Below are positions 18,640 to 27,573 of a DNA stretch of 64,000 nucleotides, one piece after another. The stretch's first letter is position 1. Each line of letters starts with the position of its first letter. The DNA is from JAJCYL01 sp965206015 (GTDB lineage: Bacteria; Bacteroidota; Bacteroidia; Cytophagales; Cyclobacteriaceae): the NCBI GenBank assembly GCA_965206015.1, contig CBDBIW010000014.1, forward strand, positions 434,001-498,000. Direction: 5' to 3'. The position numbers and the translations under genes are program-made. The notes under the pieces were generated by a model that was not told the DNA's origin, did no database searches, and saw nothing but the letters and a program-made list of their open reading frames with translations.

Positions 18640-19045
18640 CATCCAGACCATACCCGGAGTATGGATTTTTATGAGTGATGCTTTAACTGACGGAAGGAAG
18701 ATCAGGGTGCTTAACATCACAGTGACTATAAATAGAGAGGCTCTTGCTATTAAAGCAGGTTTAAACTTTCCTGCTGACCGCGTGATAAGAACGCTTCAAA
18801 TGCTTGAAAAAGAATATGGCTTACCAATAAACATTAGAGTAGACAATGAGCCGGAATTTATCTCCCACAGGTTCAACAGGATCCTTCCGGGAAGCTATCC
18901 CTGATGCCTGCTGGTTGGATGACTTGGAACAATTGCGATTAATTATTGAAAAATGGAGATGGGATTATAACCATCATCACCCGCATAGTGATATAGCTCA
19001 CTGGAGGATCAATCTCCGGTACACTACTCTTCAGAAGAAGTAGCG
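18640..19045 (+). mobile_element. IS3 family transposase OrfB remnant, internally deleted
   Basis: Reading frames across this stretch give fragments of an IS3-group integrase core: SMDF, then MSDALTDGRKIRVLNI, NREALAIKAG, IRVDNEPEFIS, then FREAIPDACW and a late IIEKWRWDYNHHHPHS block. An extra T splits MDF from MSD, about 80 residues including most of the catalytic Glu region are missing between EFIS and RFNR, and a further frame change follows. The element is dead. No matching OrfA or clear terminal repeats are seen. Confidence 0.85.
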
Positions 19046-19441
19046 AAAGGAAAAATAAGACATAGAAAACAAAGCATATTGAAAAAGTTCAATTTAGAGT
19101 GGTCCGATATTAGAGTGGTCCGATAATGGGTAAGGCCACATAATTGGTAAGGCTACGCAATCAATACAAGGGCAATATCGTCAACTATTTCGACCCACAG
19201 CTCTACAAAATTGAGCAGATTATTCTTCATGGTTAAATTGTTTTGATTCAACTCAAATTCAGAAGATTTGAATGAATAGAAAATGACTAGTCTCAGGTGC
19301 AGTTACAGACTTATGTCATGGTTAACCGGGTAAATATGGGTTTGAGTATACGGCTTGTCCGCAATTGATTTTTACGTTTTGTATTGCATTTGACAAATTC
19401 TTACTCATAATTATTATATTCTTGCCTCAAATGAAATATCA
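19046..19441. other. Intergenic stretch with tandem 16-mer
   Basis: No gene is recognised in these ~400 bases. TTAGAGTGGTCCGATA is repeated head to tail at 19094-19109 and 19110-19125, followed by an imperfect pair TAAGGCCACATAAT / TAAGGCTACGCAAT. A 30-codon open stretch at about 19147-19240 has no recognisable product. TATTCTTG at 19417-19424 is a one-mismatch -7 element for the next gene. Confidence 0.6.
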
Positions 19442-21394
19442 ATGAACAAGGATATAATATGGCATAAAGTTCTGGATGATGTCTCAGAACTTCCCGAAGG
19501 AAGAGTTATATCTGTAACTGCAGGTCACCAAGGGATTTGTTTGACACATCACAAAGGAAAATTCGGGGGACTCGACAATCGATGTCCTCATCAGGGGGGC
19601 CCACTGGGAGAAGGTTCAATAGAAAATGGATTGGTGCGCTGCCCTTGGCATGGATGGGACTTTGACCCACACACCGGCCAGTCTCCCGGGTTTCATGATG
19701 ATAAAACAGTGACTTTTCCGGTCGAGGTCAGAGATGACGGTGTCTATGTAGGGATAGAGGAGGAAGAAGTACACCAAAGAACAGTATCTGATGTGATGGT
19801 AGAAACTATGGTCAATTGCGGAGTTACTCATGTATTCGGCATGGTTGGTCATTCAAACCTTGGCTTAGCGGATGGTATGAGGCGAATGGAAGAAAAGGGT
19901 AAACTAACATTTATAGGTATTAGACATGAAGGTGCTGCTGCTTTTGCAGCTTCAGCATATGGTAAATTAACTGGAAAGCCGGCCGGATGCTTTGGAATTG
20001 CCGGACCGGGAGCTACTAATATGTTTACTGGTATGTGGGATGCAAAGAACGACCGGGCACCGCTATTGGCTCTTACTGGACAGGTACAAACTCAGGTTGT
20101 AGGTACTGGAGCATTCCAGGAAGTCGACCTTGTGGCTGCTTTTGAATCTGTCGCTGATTATAACCACCGGGTTTTGCATAATAGTAAACATGCGGAGTTA
20201 ATGGTTGATGCGGTCAAACACGCCATCTTAAATCGCGATGTTTCACATTTAACTTTCCCGAATGAAGTCCAGGAACACGTGGTAGCTCCAGATACACGAG
20301 CCTCCGACCTTGACAACCGTTTTGGTGACGTAAATATTACACCTTCCAAAACAGTTGTAGACAGGGCAGTTGATAAACTCAAGAATGCCAAACGACCAGC
20401 AATAGTTGTGGGGCACGGAGCAAGGTTTCACATGGATAATATCATTAAACTTGCTGAAATGCTCAATGCCCCTGTTCTGACTACATTCAAGGGCAAAGGC
20501 CTGATCTCAGATCATCACCCACTTGGCTGTGGGGTGCTTGGCAGGAGTGGAACACCAATTGCCAGTTGGATAATGAATGAGGCGGACCTTATATGTGTAT
20601 TTGGGGCTTCTTTTTCTAATCATACCGGGATTACACCTAAGATTCCGACTATTCAAGTCGATTTCGATAATCTGGCTATTGCGAAATTCCACAAGATAGA
20701 TACCCCGGTATGGGGTGAAATATCAGCAACAACTGAAATATTTATAGACCGTCTTCAAAATGAGACGCTCCAAGCGATAGATCAACGTCCTGATGTCGCT
20801 CGGAGGTGGGAAATTTGGATTGCAGAAAAGAAAAATAGACTGGCTGATGATCATGGCAAAGGTGTAAGTTCTATTGCGGTTTTTGATGCAATGAATAGGC
20901 ATATTCCTGATAATGCCGTGATGTGTGTGGACGTTGGGAACAATGCTTATTCGTTTGGCAGGTACTTTGAACCAAAAGGGCAGGCCTTTTTAATGTCTGG
21001 ATATCTGGGTTCAATTGGTTTTGCTTATCCTGCAGCTATGGGAGCATGGGCCGCAGTTGGAAACTCAAGACCAATTATCACTGTCACCGGCGATGGAGGC
21101 TTCATGCAGTATCTGGGAGAAGTGACTACAGCGGTGAAGTATAAGATGCCGATCAAACATATTTTGATTAACAATCACGAATTGGGCAAAATTAGTAAAG
21201 AGCAGAGGGCTGGTGAGTTTGATGTGTGGCAGACCTCGCTTCACAATCCTAATTTCTCCGAATATTCAAAAAACTGTGGCGCGTTTGGCATAAGGGTGAC
21301 TGAAAAGTCCGAATTGGATGACGGGATTACTCAACTAATGAAACATGACGGACCTGGAATGGTAGAAGTTATGGCTGATGTGCTGTTGATATGA
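19442..21394 (+). CDS. Rieske [2Fe-2S] domain fused to thiamine-diphosphate enzyme
   Basis: Residues 1-105 form a Rieske-type ferredoxin: Cys48-x-His50 in RCPHQGGPLGEG and Cys67-x2-His70 in RCPWHGWDF. Residues about 112-650 form a complete thiamine-diphosphate enzyme of the acetolactate synthase/pyruvate oxidase group: the cofactor-activating Glu163 in GIRHEGAAAFAA, the central FAD/ADP-like domain, and the diphosphate motif Gly550-Asp551-Gly552 ... Asn577-Asn578. The substrate may be a 2-oxo acid. I infer that the iron-sulphur domain takes or supplies electrons for an oxidative decarboxylation; this is not shown by the sequence. It stands alone between an IS3 scar and convergent pdhC, 20 bases from a terminator that points the other way. 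Confidence 0.85.
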   Translation: MNKDIIWHKVLDDVSELPEGRVISVTAGHQGICLTHHKGKFGGLDNRCPHQGGPLGEGSIENGLVRCPWHGWDFDPHTGQSPGFHDDKTVTFPVEVRDDGVYVGIEEEEVHQRTVSDVMVETMVNCGVTHVFGMVGHSNLGLADGMRRMEEKGKLTFIGIRHEGAAAFAASAYGKLTGKPAGCFGIAGPGATNMFTGMWDAKNDRAPLLALTGQVQTQVVGTGAFQEVDLVAAFESVADYNHRVLHNSKHAELMVDAVKHAILNRDVSHLTFPNEVQEHVVAPDTRASDLDNRFGDVNITPSKTVVDRAVDKLKNAKRPAIVVGHGARFHMDNIIKLAEMLNAPVLTTFKGKGLISDHHPLGCGVLGRSGTPIASWIMNEADLICVFGASFSNHTGITPKIPTIQVDFDNLAIAKFHKIDTPVWGEISATTEIFIDRLQNETLQAIDQRPDVARRWEIWIAEKKNRLADDHGKGVSSIAVFDAMNRHIPDNAVMCVDVGNNAYSFGRYFEPKGQAFLMSGYLGSIGFAYPAAMGAWAAVGNSRPIITVTGDGGFMQYLGEVTTAVKYKMPIKHILINNHELGKISKEQRAGEFDVWQTSLHNPNFSEYSKNCGAFGIRVTEKSELDDGITQLMKHDGPGMVEVMADVLLI

Positions 21395-21407
21395 GCGAGA
21401 TATATAT

Positions 21408-21437
21408 AAAAAAAAGGGCTCAAACTAATGGAGCCCC
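21408..21437 (-). terminator. Terminator for the E2 gene (minus strand)
   Basis: Read on the minus strand: GGGCTC stem, 9-base loop, GAGCCC, then a run of eight or more T. It lies 170 bases beyond the E2 stop, near the end of the convergent Rieske fusion gene. Confidence 0.8.
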
Positions 21438-21607
21438 ATATCGCTGGCTGAGTTCCTTAAATGGTTGGAAAGAATCTTGTATCAAATTTAAGCCACCGTT
21501 CAAACCTCATCAATAGAGTTTTTTTGTAAATGCCTTAGGTAATGCACCTAATTTTCGTATAGTAAAAAATACTCAGTCGATCTTGATGTACCCATGAGGA
21601 CCAACAC

Positions 21608-23236
21608 CTAAATCAAGATTCTTACAGGGTCCTCCAAATATTCTTTGAGGCTTTTAAGAAAAACTGATCCCACGGCTCCGTCAACGGTGCGGTGGTCACA
21701 AGATAGAGTGACTTTCATAACATTACCAGGTATAACTTGACCATCTTTTACAACCGGAGTTTGCTTGATTCCACCTACTGCCAGTATACATGAGTCAGGA
21801 GAGTTGATAATGGCTGTGAACTCTTCAATGCCAAACATGCCCAAATTGGAAATGGTGAATGTACTTCCTTCCCATTCACTCGGCTGCAGCTTTTTATCGC
21901 GGGCTTTTTGCCCCAACTCTTTAACTTCAGCAGAGATATGCGAGAGGGATTTGTGATCTGCAAATCTTACAACCGGCACTAAGAGCCCTTCGTCAACAGC
22001 AACTGCAACACCAATGTGAATGTGATGATTAGTTCTCATTTTGTCACCTAACCAGGAAACATTAACTTTTGGATTCTGTCTTAAAGCCGCAGCAGTAGCT
22101 TTTATGACAATGTCATTGAATGAGATTTTAACCGGAGCTATTTCATTTATGCTTTTTCTTGCTTCCATCGCCTTATCCATGTTAATTTCCATGGTCAGGT
22201 AGAAATGCGGAGCAGTGAATTTGCTTTCAGACAATCTCTTGGCAATTGTTTTTCTCATTTGACTAGCAGGAGTCTCTTCAAAACTTTCCTGTCCAACCAC
22301 TTGAGGAAGACTGACAGCTGCATTTCCCGAGGCTGTAACGGCTGAAGACGTAAATGCTTCAACATCTCTCTTAATAATTCTACCTCCGTCACCTGTACCT
22401 GGTATTTGCGAAAGGTCGTAGCCCCTATCAGCCGCTAATTTTTTCGCTAATGGTGACGCAATTACTCTTCCATTATCTGCAGAATTAACTGGTGGTGCAG
22501 CAACCGGTGCTGATGTTTGTACGGGTGTAGCCGGACTTTCGGCAGATTCAGGTGTAGTAGCAGCACTTTCACTACTAGAGCTAATACTTGGTTGATGTGC
22601 TTTTATGAGCGTTGCAAAGTCGGCACCTTTCTCACCAACAACTGCGAGAACCCCGTCAACTTCTACAGATTCTCCCTCCTTTGGTCCAATATGAAGAAGA
22701 ATCCCGTCCCAATATGACTCCAGTTCCATAGTTGCTTTATCCGTTTCGACTTCAGCCAGAATGTCTCCGGATTTCACTTCATCTCCAACCTTTTTCAGCC
22801 ATTGAGCGATAGTGCCTTCTGTCATGGTATCACTCATCTTTGGCATGGGTATTAATTCTGCATTGATGCCTGATGTGTCGATCGCTTCAGAACTGGACGG
22901 GGCAGCTTCCTCAAATTTACTTTCGATGGAAGCTTCGGCTGAGGCATTGCCATTTCCACCGGTTGAAGCCTGATTTATCAAATCACTAATATCTTCACCC
23001 TTATTACCAATAATGGCAATGACACCATCTATTGGCACAGTGTCTTTTTCGTTAACGCCTATATGCAGAAGTATTCCATCCCAGTAAGATTCCAATTCCA
23101 TGGTTGCTTTATCAGTTTCAACTTCGGCCAGGATATCTCCGGACTTCACTTCATCTCCAACTTTTTTTAGCCAAGATGCTATAACACCTTCCTCCATGGT
23201 GTCACTCATCTTAGGCATTCGGATAACTTCTGCCAT
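21608..23236 (-). CDS. pdhC: Pyruvate dehydrogenase complex E2, dihydrolipoyl acetyltransferase
   Basis: The 542 residues form a standard E2: two lipoyl domains (about 1-80 and 127-205) with lipoyl lysines Lys43 and Lys167 in identical VETDKATMELES blocks, Ala/Pro/Ser-rich linkers, a peripheral-subunit-binding domain (about 258-300, ASPLAKKLAADRGYDL) and the acetyltransferase core with the catalytic DHRTVDG motif near the end. It transfers the acetyl group from pyruvate to CoA in the cytoplasmic complex. The two lipoyl domains are so alike that they look recently duplicated. E1 and E3 genes are not next to it. Confidence 0.95.
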   Translation of the reverse strand: MAEVIRMPKMSDTMEEGVIASWLKKVGDEVKSGDILAEVETDKATMELESYWDGILLHIGVNEKDTVPIDGVIAIIGNKGEDISDLINQASTGGNGNASAEASIESKFEEAAPSSSEAIDTSGINAELIPMPKMSDTMTEGTIAQWLKKVGDEVKSGDILAEVETDKATMELESYWDGILLHIGPKEGESVEVDGVLAVVGEKGADFATLIKAHQPSISSSSESAATTPESAESPATPVQTSAPVAAPPVNSADNGRVIASPLAKKLAADRGYDLSQIPGTGDGGRIIKRDVEAFTSSAVTASGNAAVSLPQVVGQESFEETPASQMRKTIAKRLSESKFTAPHFYLTMEINMDKAMEARKSINEIAPVKISFNDIVIKATAAALRQNPKVNVSWLGDKMRTNHHIHIGVAVAVDEGLLVPVVRFADHKSLSHISAEVKELGQKARDKKLQPSEWEGSTFTISNLGMFGIEEFTAIINSPDSCILAVGGIKQTPVVKDGQVIPGNVMKVTLSCDHRTVDGAVGSVFLKSLKEYLEDPVRILI

Positions 23237-23285
23237 TTATACTATCTTTTCTTTTTAACTATCTAAACAACTAATGTTGATAGTT

Positions 23286-23293
23286 CAAATATA
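23286..23293 (-). promoter_or_regulatory. Candidate -7 element for pdhC
   Basis: TATATTTG on the minus strand, about 50 bases before the start codon, matches TAnnTTTG. No well-spaced TTG is seen upstream, so support is partial. Confidence 0.3.
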
Positions 23294-23369
23294 TAACCTG
23301 TAAGCTAAGCATGCTATATTGGGTTTAACAATTATACATTTGTATGTTCAATAGATTTCTAATTTAAAG

Positions 23370-23837
23370 ATGCTCTCTAAATCACAATTAACCAGGCTTG
23401 AATTTCAGCATGAAGCAATTGCTGAATTAATTGCAAAAATGAAACTTGAGAATACGATTAAGCATCTTACTCCCAAAAAATGGCCCATTGTAGAGAATGT
23501 GGCTCATCTTGGTAGGTATCAGGAAGTATTCAGACAAAGGGTCAAAAGAATCCTGAAGGAAGACAAGCCAACCTTTGGTTGTTATAAAGCCGGGGATGAT
23601 GAGTCAGTTGAAGAGTGGTTGTATAAATCCACGGAGGAGGCTCTTGTATCTCTTGCTGAAATGAGGAAGGAGTTATTTCACACATTGAATAATCTTACTA
23701 ATTTGGGTTTAATGAGAACTGGCAAGCATCCAAAGTTAGGCTGGATGAATATTTCAGAATGGACGGAATTCTTTCTACTGCATGAGGCACATCATATATA
23801 TGCTATCTTTTGGTTAAAAGGTGAGTTACAATCTTAA
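23370..23837 (+). CDS. DinB superfamily protein
   Basis: A 155-residue four-helix protein of the DinB/YfiT type, with NVAHLGRYQEVF in the first half and WTEFFLLHEAHHIYAIFWLKG near the end, including the histidines that bind a metal in this superfamily. Many members are thiol transferases or are induced by stress, but no substrate can be named. Its stop overlaps the start of the following hydrolase gene (TAATG), so they are co-translated. Confidence 0.85.
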   Translation: MLSKSQLTRLEFQHEAIAELIAKMKLENTIKHLTPKKWPIVENVAHLGRYQEVFRQRVKRILKEDKPTFGCYKAGDDESVEEWLYKSTEEALVSLAEMRKELFHTLNNLTNLGLMRTGKHPKLGWMNISEWTEFFLLHEAHHIYAIFWLKGELQS

Positions 23838-24799
23838 TGTCAGTTAGTACCACATCTACCTATATTCCACCGAAATCTCTGTTCAATAAGCACCTTCAAA
23901 CTATCTATCCCGCACTAATAAGGGGAGTTGTGCTACCTGATTATGAACGTGAGCGAATTGATACTCCGGATGGTGACTTTTTAGACCTGGACTGGGTTAG
24001 AAATGGGCATTCACACCTTGTGGTTATTTCCCACGGGCTGGAAGGGAACAGCACCAGGTCATATATGACTGGCATGGTCAATACATTTGTAGAAAGGGGA
24101 TTCGATATTTTGGCCTGGAACTATCGTGGTTGTAGCGAGGAATTGAATAGAAAGCCATATTCCTACCATAGTGGAGCAACCTATGACCTCGAAACTGTTC
24201 TTCAGCATGGAGCATCACTGGACTATCAAAAAATATCTTTAATTGGATTTAGCTTAGGTGGGAATATGACTCTCAAATACCTCGGAGAGGACAGCACGTT
24301 GAAGCCTGCTCAAATAGTTAGTGCTGTGGTGTTTTCCGTGCCATTAGATCTTTATGATTGCTCCAAACAAATACATCATAGATCTAATTATTTGTATGAA
24401 CGAAGGTTTTTGAGGAGTTTTTTCAAAAAGATAAAGTCAAAGTCAAAAGACTTTGAGGAGATCGACCGGTCCAAATTAATAGAGGTTAATTCAGTCTACG
24501 ACTTTGATGAGATTTACACTGCCCCCTTGAGTGGGTATAAGAGTGCGGTTGATTACTATGAACAGTGCAGCTCAATAAAGTTTATTAAGGGAATAACTGT
24601 TCCGGCTTTAGTCGTTAATGCTTTGAACGACCCTTTTTTAGGACCTAATTGCTATGAGCAAGGTGAATTTGAGAAATCAGATATAGTGTCCTTTGAATTG
24701 CCTAAAGAAGGTGGTCACTGTGGCTTCCCGTCATTCAATAATAATGGCCGTTATTGGTCGGAGGTGAGAGCTTTGGAGTTTGTGCTGGCTAACAGCTAA
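23837..24799 (+). CDS. YheT-type alpha/beta hydrolase
   Basis: The 320 residues show the nucleophile elbow GFSLGG with Ser139, a probable acid Asp in NALNDPFLGP (about 265) and the catalytic His in EGGHCGF (about 293). The opening (PPKSLFNKHLQTIYPAL) and the NYRGCSEELNR block are typical of the YheT/EMB8 branch of esterases. A lipid or ester substrate is likely but unproven. It is coupled to the DinB gene by one-base overlap. Confidence 0.92.
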   Translation: MSVSTTSTYIPPKSLFNKHLQTIYPALIRGVVLPDYERERIDTPDGDFLDLDWVRNGHSHLVVISHGLEGNSTRSYMTGMVNTFVERGFDILAWNYRGCSEELNRKPYSYHSGATYDLETVLQHGASLDYQKISLIGFSLGGNMTLKYLGEDSTLKPAQIVSAVVFSVPLDLYDCSKQIHHRSNYLYERRFLRSFFKKIKSKSKDFEEIDRSKLIEVNSVYDFDEIYTAPLSGYKSAVDYYEQCSSIKFIKGITVPALVVNALNDPFLGPNCYEQGEFEKSDIVSFELPKEGGHCGFPSFNNNGRYWSEVRALEFVLANS

Positions 24800-24880
24800 A
24801 GTTCGTCAGATTTATCGTTGAGATAACGGATAAATTAATCCCATTTTTTATTTAGGCGGAATTCTAAGGTATAACCGTGG

Positions 24881-25657
24881 CTACAACTCCTTTATCTTGA
24901 TGTTGCGATACCAAACCGGGTCATGGTGATCCTGTAAAGCAATCCGTCCTTTTCTAGCGGTTCCAAAATCTGGCTTATCGTTGAATTTGCTTTTGGCTAC
25001 TAATTCATTCCATTCAGGAGTCCACATTTCGATTTCAACCACTTTAATCCCATTCATCCAATGCTCAACCTTTCCCTGATTTACAATTAATCGAATCTGA
25101 TTCCATTGTCCCACCGGATTTACATTTTCCTGACTACAGGCAATCATATCATACAGATCACCGGCCCTATGTGTAATAATCTTCCCATCCGCATGTCCAT
25201 CATTATCGAGGACCTGCATTTCCGGACCAGTATGCCAGATGGCTTCATAATCATCTGATTCTATAACATTATAGATGATGCCACTATTACCACCAGGTGA
25301 AATCTTCCACTCAATATTTAGTTCATAGTTTGAAAATTCAGCATCGGTAATGATGTCACCGCCTTCGGCGGCTGCCGTTTCGTCTTCATTTTCAGCGTCA
25401 CCTGCGAAGGCAAGTGCACCATCCTGTACCTGCCACTTTTTACCAATAGTATTGGTTTTGAACTTGTGCCAGCCATTAACAGTTTTACCATCAAAAAGTA
25501 ATTTCCATCCATCAGCTATTTCAGCTTCGGTAAGTTGATTTGGCAAAACCTCTTCAGTCTTGGATTCAGCAGTCTCTTTCGCTTTTTCCTTAGGTTGTGA
25601 GCACCCTGATGAAAAGAGTATTAAAACTGCAAATAGGTAGTTATATTTTGTATTCAT
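24881..25657 (-). CDS. DUF1080 (3-keto-disaccharide hydrolase type) lipoprotein
   Basis: The chosen ATG at 25657 gives a lipoprotein signal (NYLFAVLILFSSGC, lipobox Cys), rather than an in-frame start 54 bases earlier. After an acidic linker the rest is one DUF1080 jelly-roll domain with GWKLLFDGKTVNGWH, GNSGIIYNV, TGPEMQVLDNDGHADGK and a C-terminal GRIALQDHHDPVWYRNI block. Members of this family cleave 3-keto-glycosides or bind sugars in the periplasm. The divergent MFS carrier 90 bases away is often beside such genes, suggesting sugar or nucleoside use. Confidence 0.9.
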   Translation of the reverse strand: MNTKYNYLFAVLILFSSGCSQPKEKAKETAESKTEEVLPNQLTEAEIADGWKLLFDGKTVNGWHKFKTNTIGKKWQVQDGALAFAGDAENEDETAAAEGGDIITDAEFSNYELNIEWKISPGGNSGIIYNVIESDDYEAIWHTGPEMQVLDNDGHADGKIITHRAGDLYDMIACSQENVNPVGQWNQIRLIVNQGKVEHWMNGIKVVEIEMWTPEWNELVAKSKFNDKPDFGTARKGRIALQDHHDPVWYRNIKIKEL

Positions 25658-25747
25658 GTGGTAAATATATTCAAAACCAGTTGTATTGCCCAAATCAAGG
25701 AATTGTGGCATATTACATATTGAGATTACCTGAATTAGACCACCATT

Positions 25748-26959
25748 ATGAATAAATCAATCTACACACGGTTAAGTATTATGATGTTCCTCGAATTTTT
25801 CGTTTGGGGGTCATGGTTTGTGACCATTGGATCTTACCTGGGTAGTATAGGGTTCAGTGGTGCCAATATAGGTAACGCATACTTGATGAATAATATCGCA
25901 GCCATTATCGCACCATTTTTTATAGGTATGGTTGCCGATAGATTTTTCAGCTCAGAGAAGGTTATGGGTGTATTGCATTTGTTGGGTGCAGTAGTGATGT
26001 ATTACACAACAAGTGTGACAGAAACTGCCACGATTATTGGTTTACTTCTACTATACAATTCCTGTTACATGCCCACGTTGGCTTTGGTTAATAATATTTC
26101 ATTTCAACAAATGAGTCATCCAGATAAAGAATTTCCAAAGATTCGAGTTTGGGGAACTTTGGGTTGGGTCATTGCAGGGCTGTCTATCAGTTTTATGCTG
26201 GCCCCAATATTCGAAAATGTAGAAATGACCAGCATACCCTTAAAGATGGCTGCAATTTCATCGGTGTTTTTAGGGCTTTACTCATTTACTCTTCCAGGTA
26301 CGCCTCCGAAGAATGTAGGGGAAGAGATTACCATGGGAGATATTTTAGGCCTAAAAGCGATCCGTCTGATGAAGGATAAATCATTCATCATTTTTGTCTT
26401 GAGTTCATTATTGATTTCAATCCCATTGGCTTTCTACTATACCTTCACCAACGTTTATCTCAATGATTTAAAGATGGCCAATGCAGCGGCTACCCAATCG
26501 ATGGGGCAAATGTCGGAGGTGCTTTTCATGATTCTGATGCCTTACTTCCTGGTACGACTCGGGGTGAAGAAAATGCTTCTGGTAGGAATGCTTGCCTGGG
26601 TGGCTCGCTATGCACTCTTCTCGATGGGAGACGGAGGTGCAATGGTTTGGATGATTTATTTGGGCATTATTCTACATGGTGTTTGCTATGATTTTTTCTT
26701 TGTCACCGGGCAGATTTATGTGGACAGGAAAGCTCCAAGAGACATCAGGGCCAGCGCTCAGGGGTTTATTACTTTAATTACTTACGGCTTTGGCATTGGG
26801 ATTGGCAATATTATTTCCGGTAACGTGCTTGATTTGTTTACCGCAGATGGGATCAAAGATTGGAGTACATTCTGGTGGATACCGTGTCTTTTCGCTGTAG
26901 GCGTTTCTCTTATGTTTGTAGTGGCATTTAAAGAAAAGGAAAACACTGAAAGCGAATAA
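25748..26959 (+). CDS. MFS transporter, nucleoside:proton symporter type
   Basis: The 403-residue protein has about twelve membrane helices and the NupG/XapB-like opening LEFFVWGSWFVTIGSYL, with VWGTLGWVIAG in the loop of the fifth helix and a late YGFGIGIGNIISG. Carriers of this branch import nucleosides, but in Bacteroidota they often accompany DUF1080 and Gfo/Idh genes and may carry another sugar-like compound. It is divergent from the DUF1080 gene. Confidence 0.88.
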   Translation: MNKSIYTRLSIMMFLEFFVWGSWFVTIGSYLGSIGFSGANIGNAYLMNNIAAIIAPFFIGMVADRFFSSEKVMGVLHLLGAVVMYYTTSVTETATIIGLLLLYNSCYMPTLALVNNISFQQMSHPDKEFPKIRVWGTLGWVIAGLSISFMLAPIFENVEMTSIPLKMAAISSVFLGLYSFTLPGTPPKNVGEEITMGDILGLKAIRLMKDKSFIIFVLSSLLISIPLAFYYTFTNVYLNDLKMANAAATQSMGQMSEVLFMILMPYFLVRLGVKKMLLVGMLAWVARYALFSMGDGGAMVWMIYLGIILHGVCYDFFFVTGQIYVDRKAPRDIRASAQGFITLITYGFGIGIGNIISGNVLDLFTADGIKDWSTFWWIPCLFAVGVSLMFVVAFKEKENTESE

Positions 26960-26963
26960 TGTT

Positions 26964-27553
26964 ATGAAAGGCATTATTAGATTTTCTGCATTGGTTGTTT
27001 TGGTAGGTTGTCAACCTGATACGCAAAAGGGGATTGTTTCTGAAGTGAACCAAGAAACCATAGGGAAGCACATTGAATGGCTTGTTTCGGATGAATTCCT
27101 GGGACGGATGCCCTTCACCGAAGGAGAAGCTCGAACGGTTAAATATCTGAAAGAAGAATTTGAAAAGTTGGGTCTGACTCCAGGTAATGGCGGCAGCTAC
27201 TTTCAAGATGTTCCTATGGTCGAAGATTACCGGGACACCATCTGAAACTATGGCAATTGATGGACCGAAAGGAGATTTCAAATTGAATTACCGGGATGAT
27301 TTTGTGGTCCATTCTGAGAAGACTGAAGATAAAGTTTCCCTTGAGAATTCCGGGCTGTTTAATGAGTACCGAAAATACCACTACCATCAACCTGGAGATG
27401 AGTATGATCCTGCTAACACAGAATTTAAGTGAAATTCGATCGGATGCTCAGCTTCTTTATGAAGTTGGATTTAGATTGTCAAATGAGGATTACTTCCCGA
27501 AATGGTATCAAGGGAGTGGGTTTAAGGCGGCTAGGGAGAATGGAGAAATTTAA
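26964..27553 (+). pseudogene. M28 family peptidase, internally deleted and frameshifted
   Basis: Starts as a normal lipoprotein aminopeptidase (signal with Cys in VVLVGCQPDT, then HIEWLVSDEFLGRMPFTEGE and a KYLKEEFEKLGLTPGNG block). The frame shifts near 27230 to give ETMAIDGPKGDF, jumps directly to the C-terminal block YHYHQPGDEYDP, and shifts again to LLYEVGFRLSNEDYFPKW. About 300 residues, including the zinc-binding core, are missing. At least two frameshifts plus one large deletion make it non-functional. It follows the MFS gene by 4 bases. Confidence 0.85.
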
Positions 27554-27573
27554 GCAATAAAACCTTTAAATGC

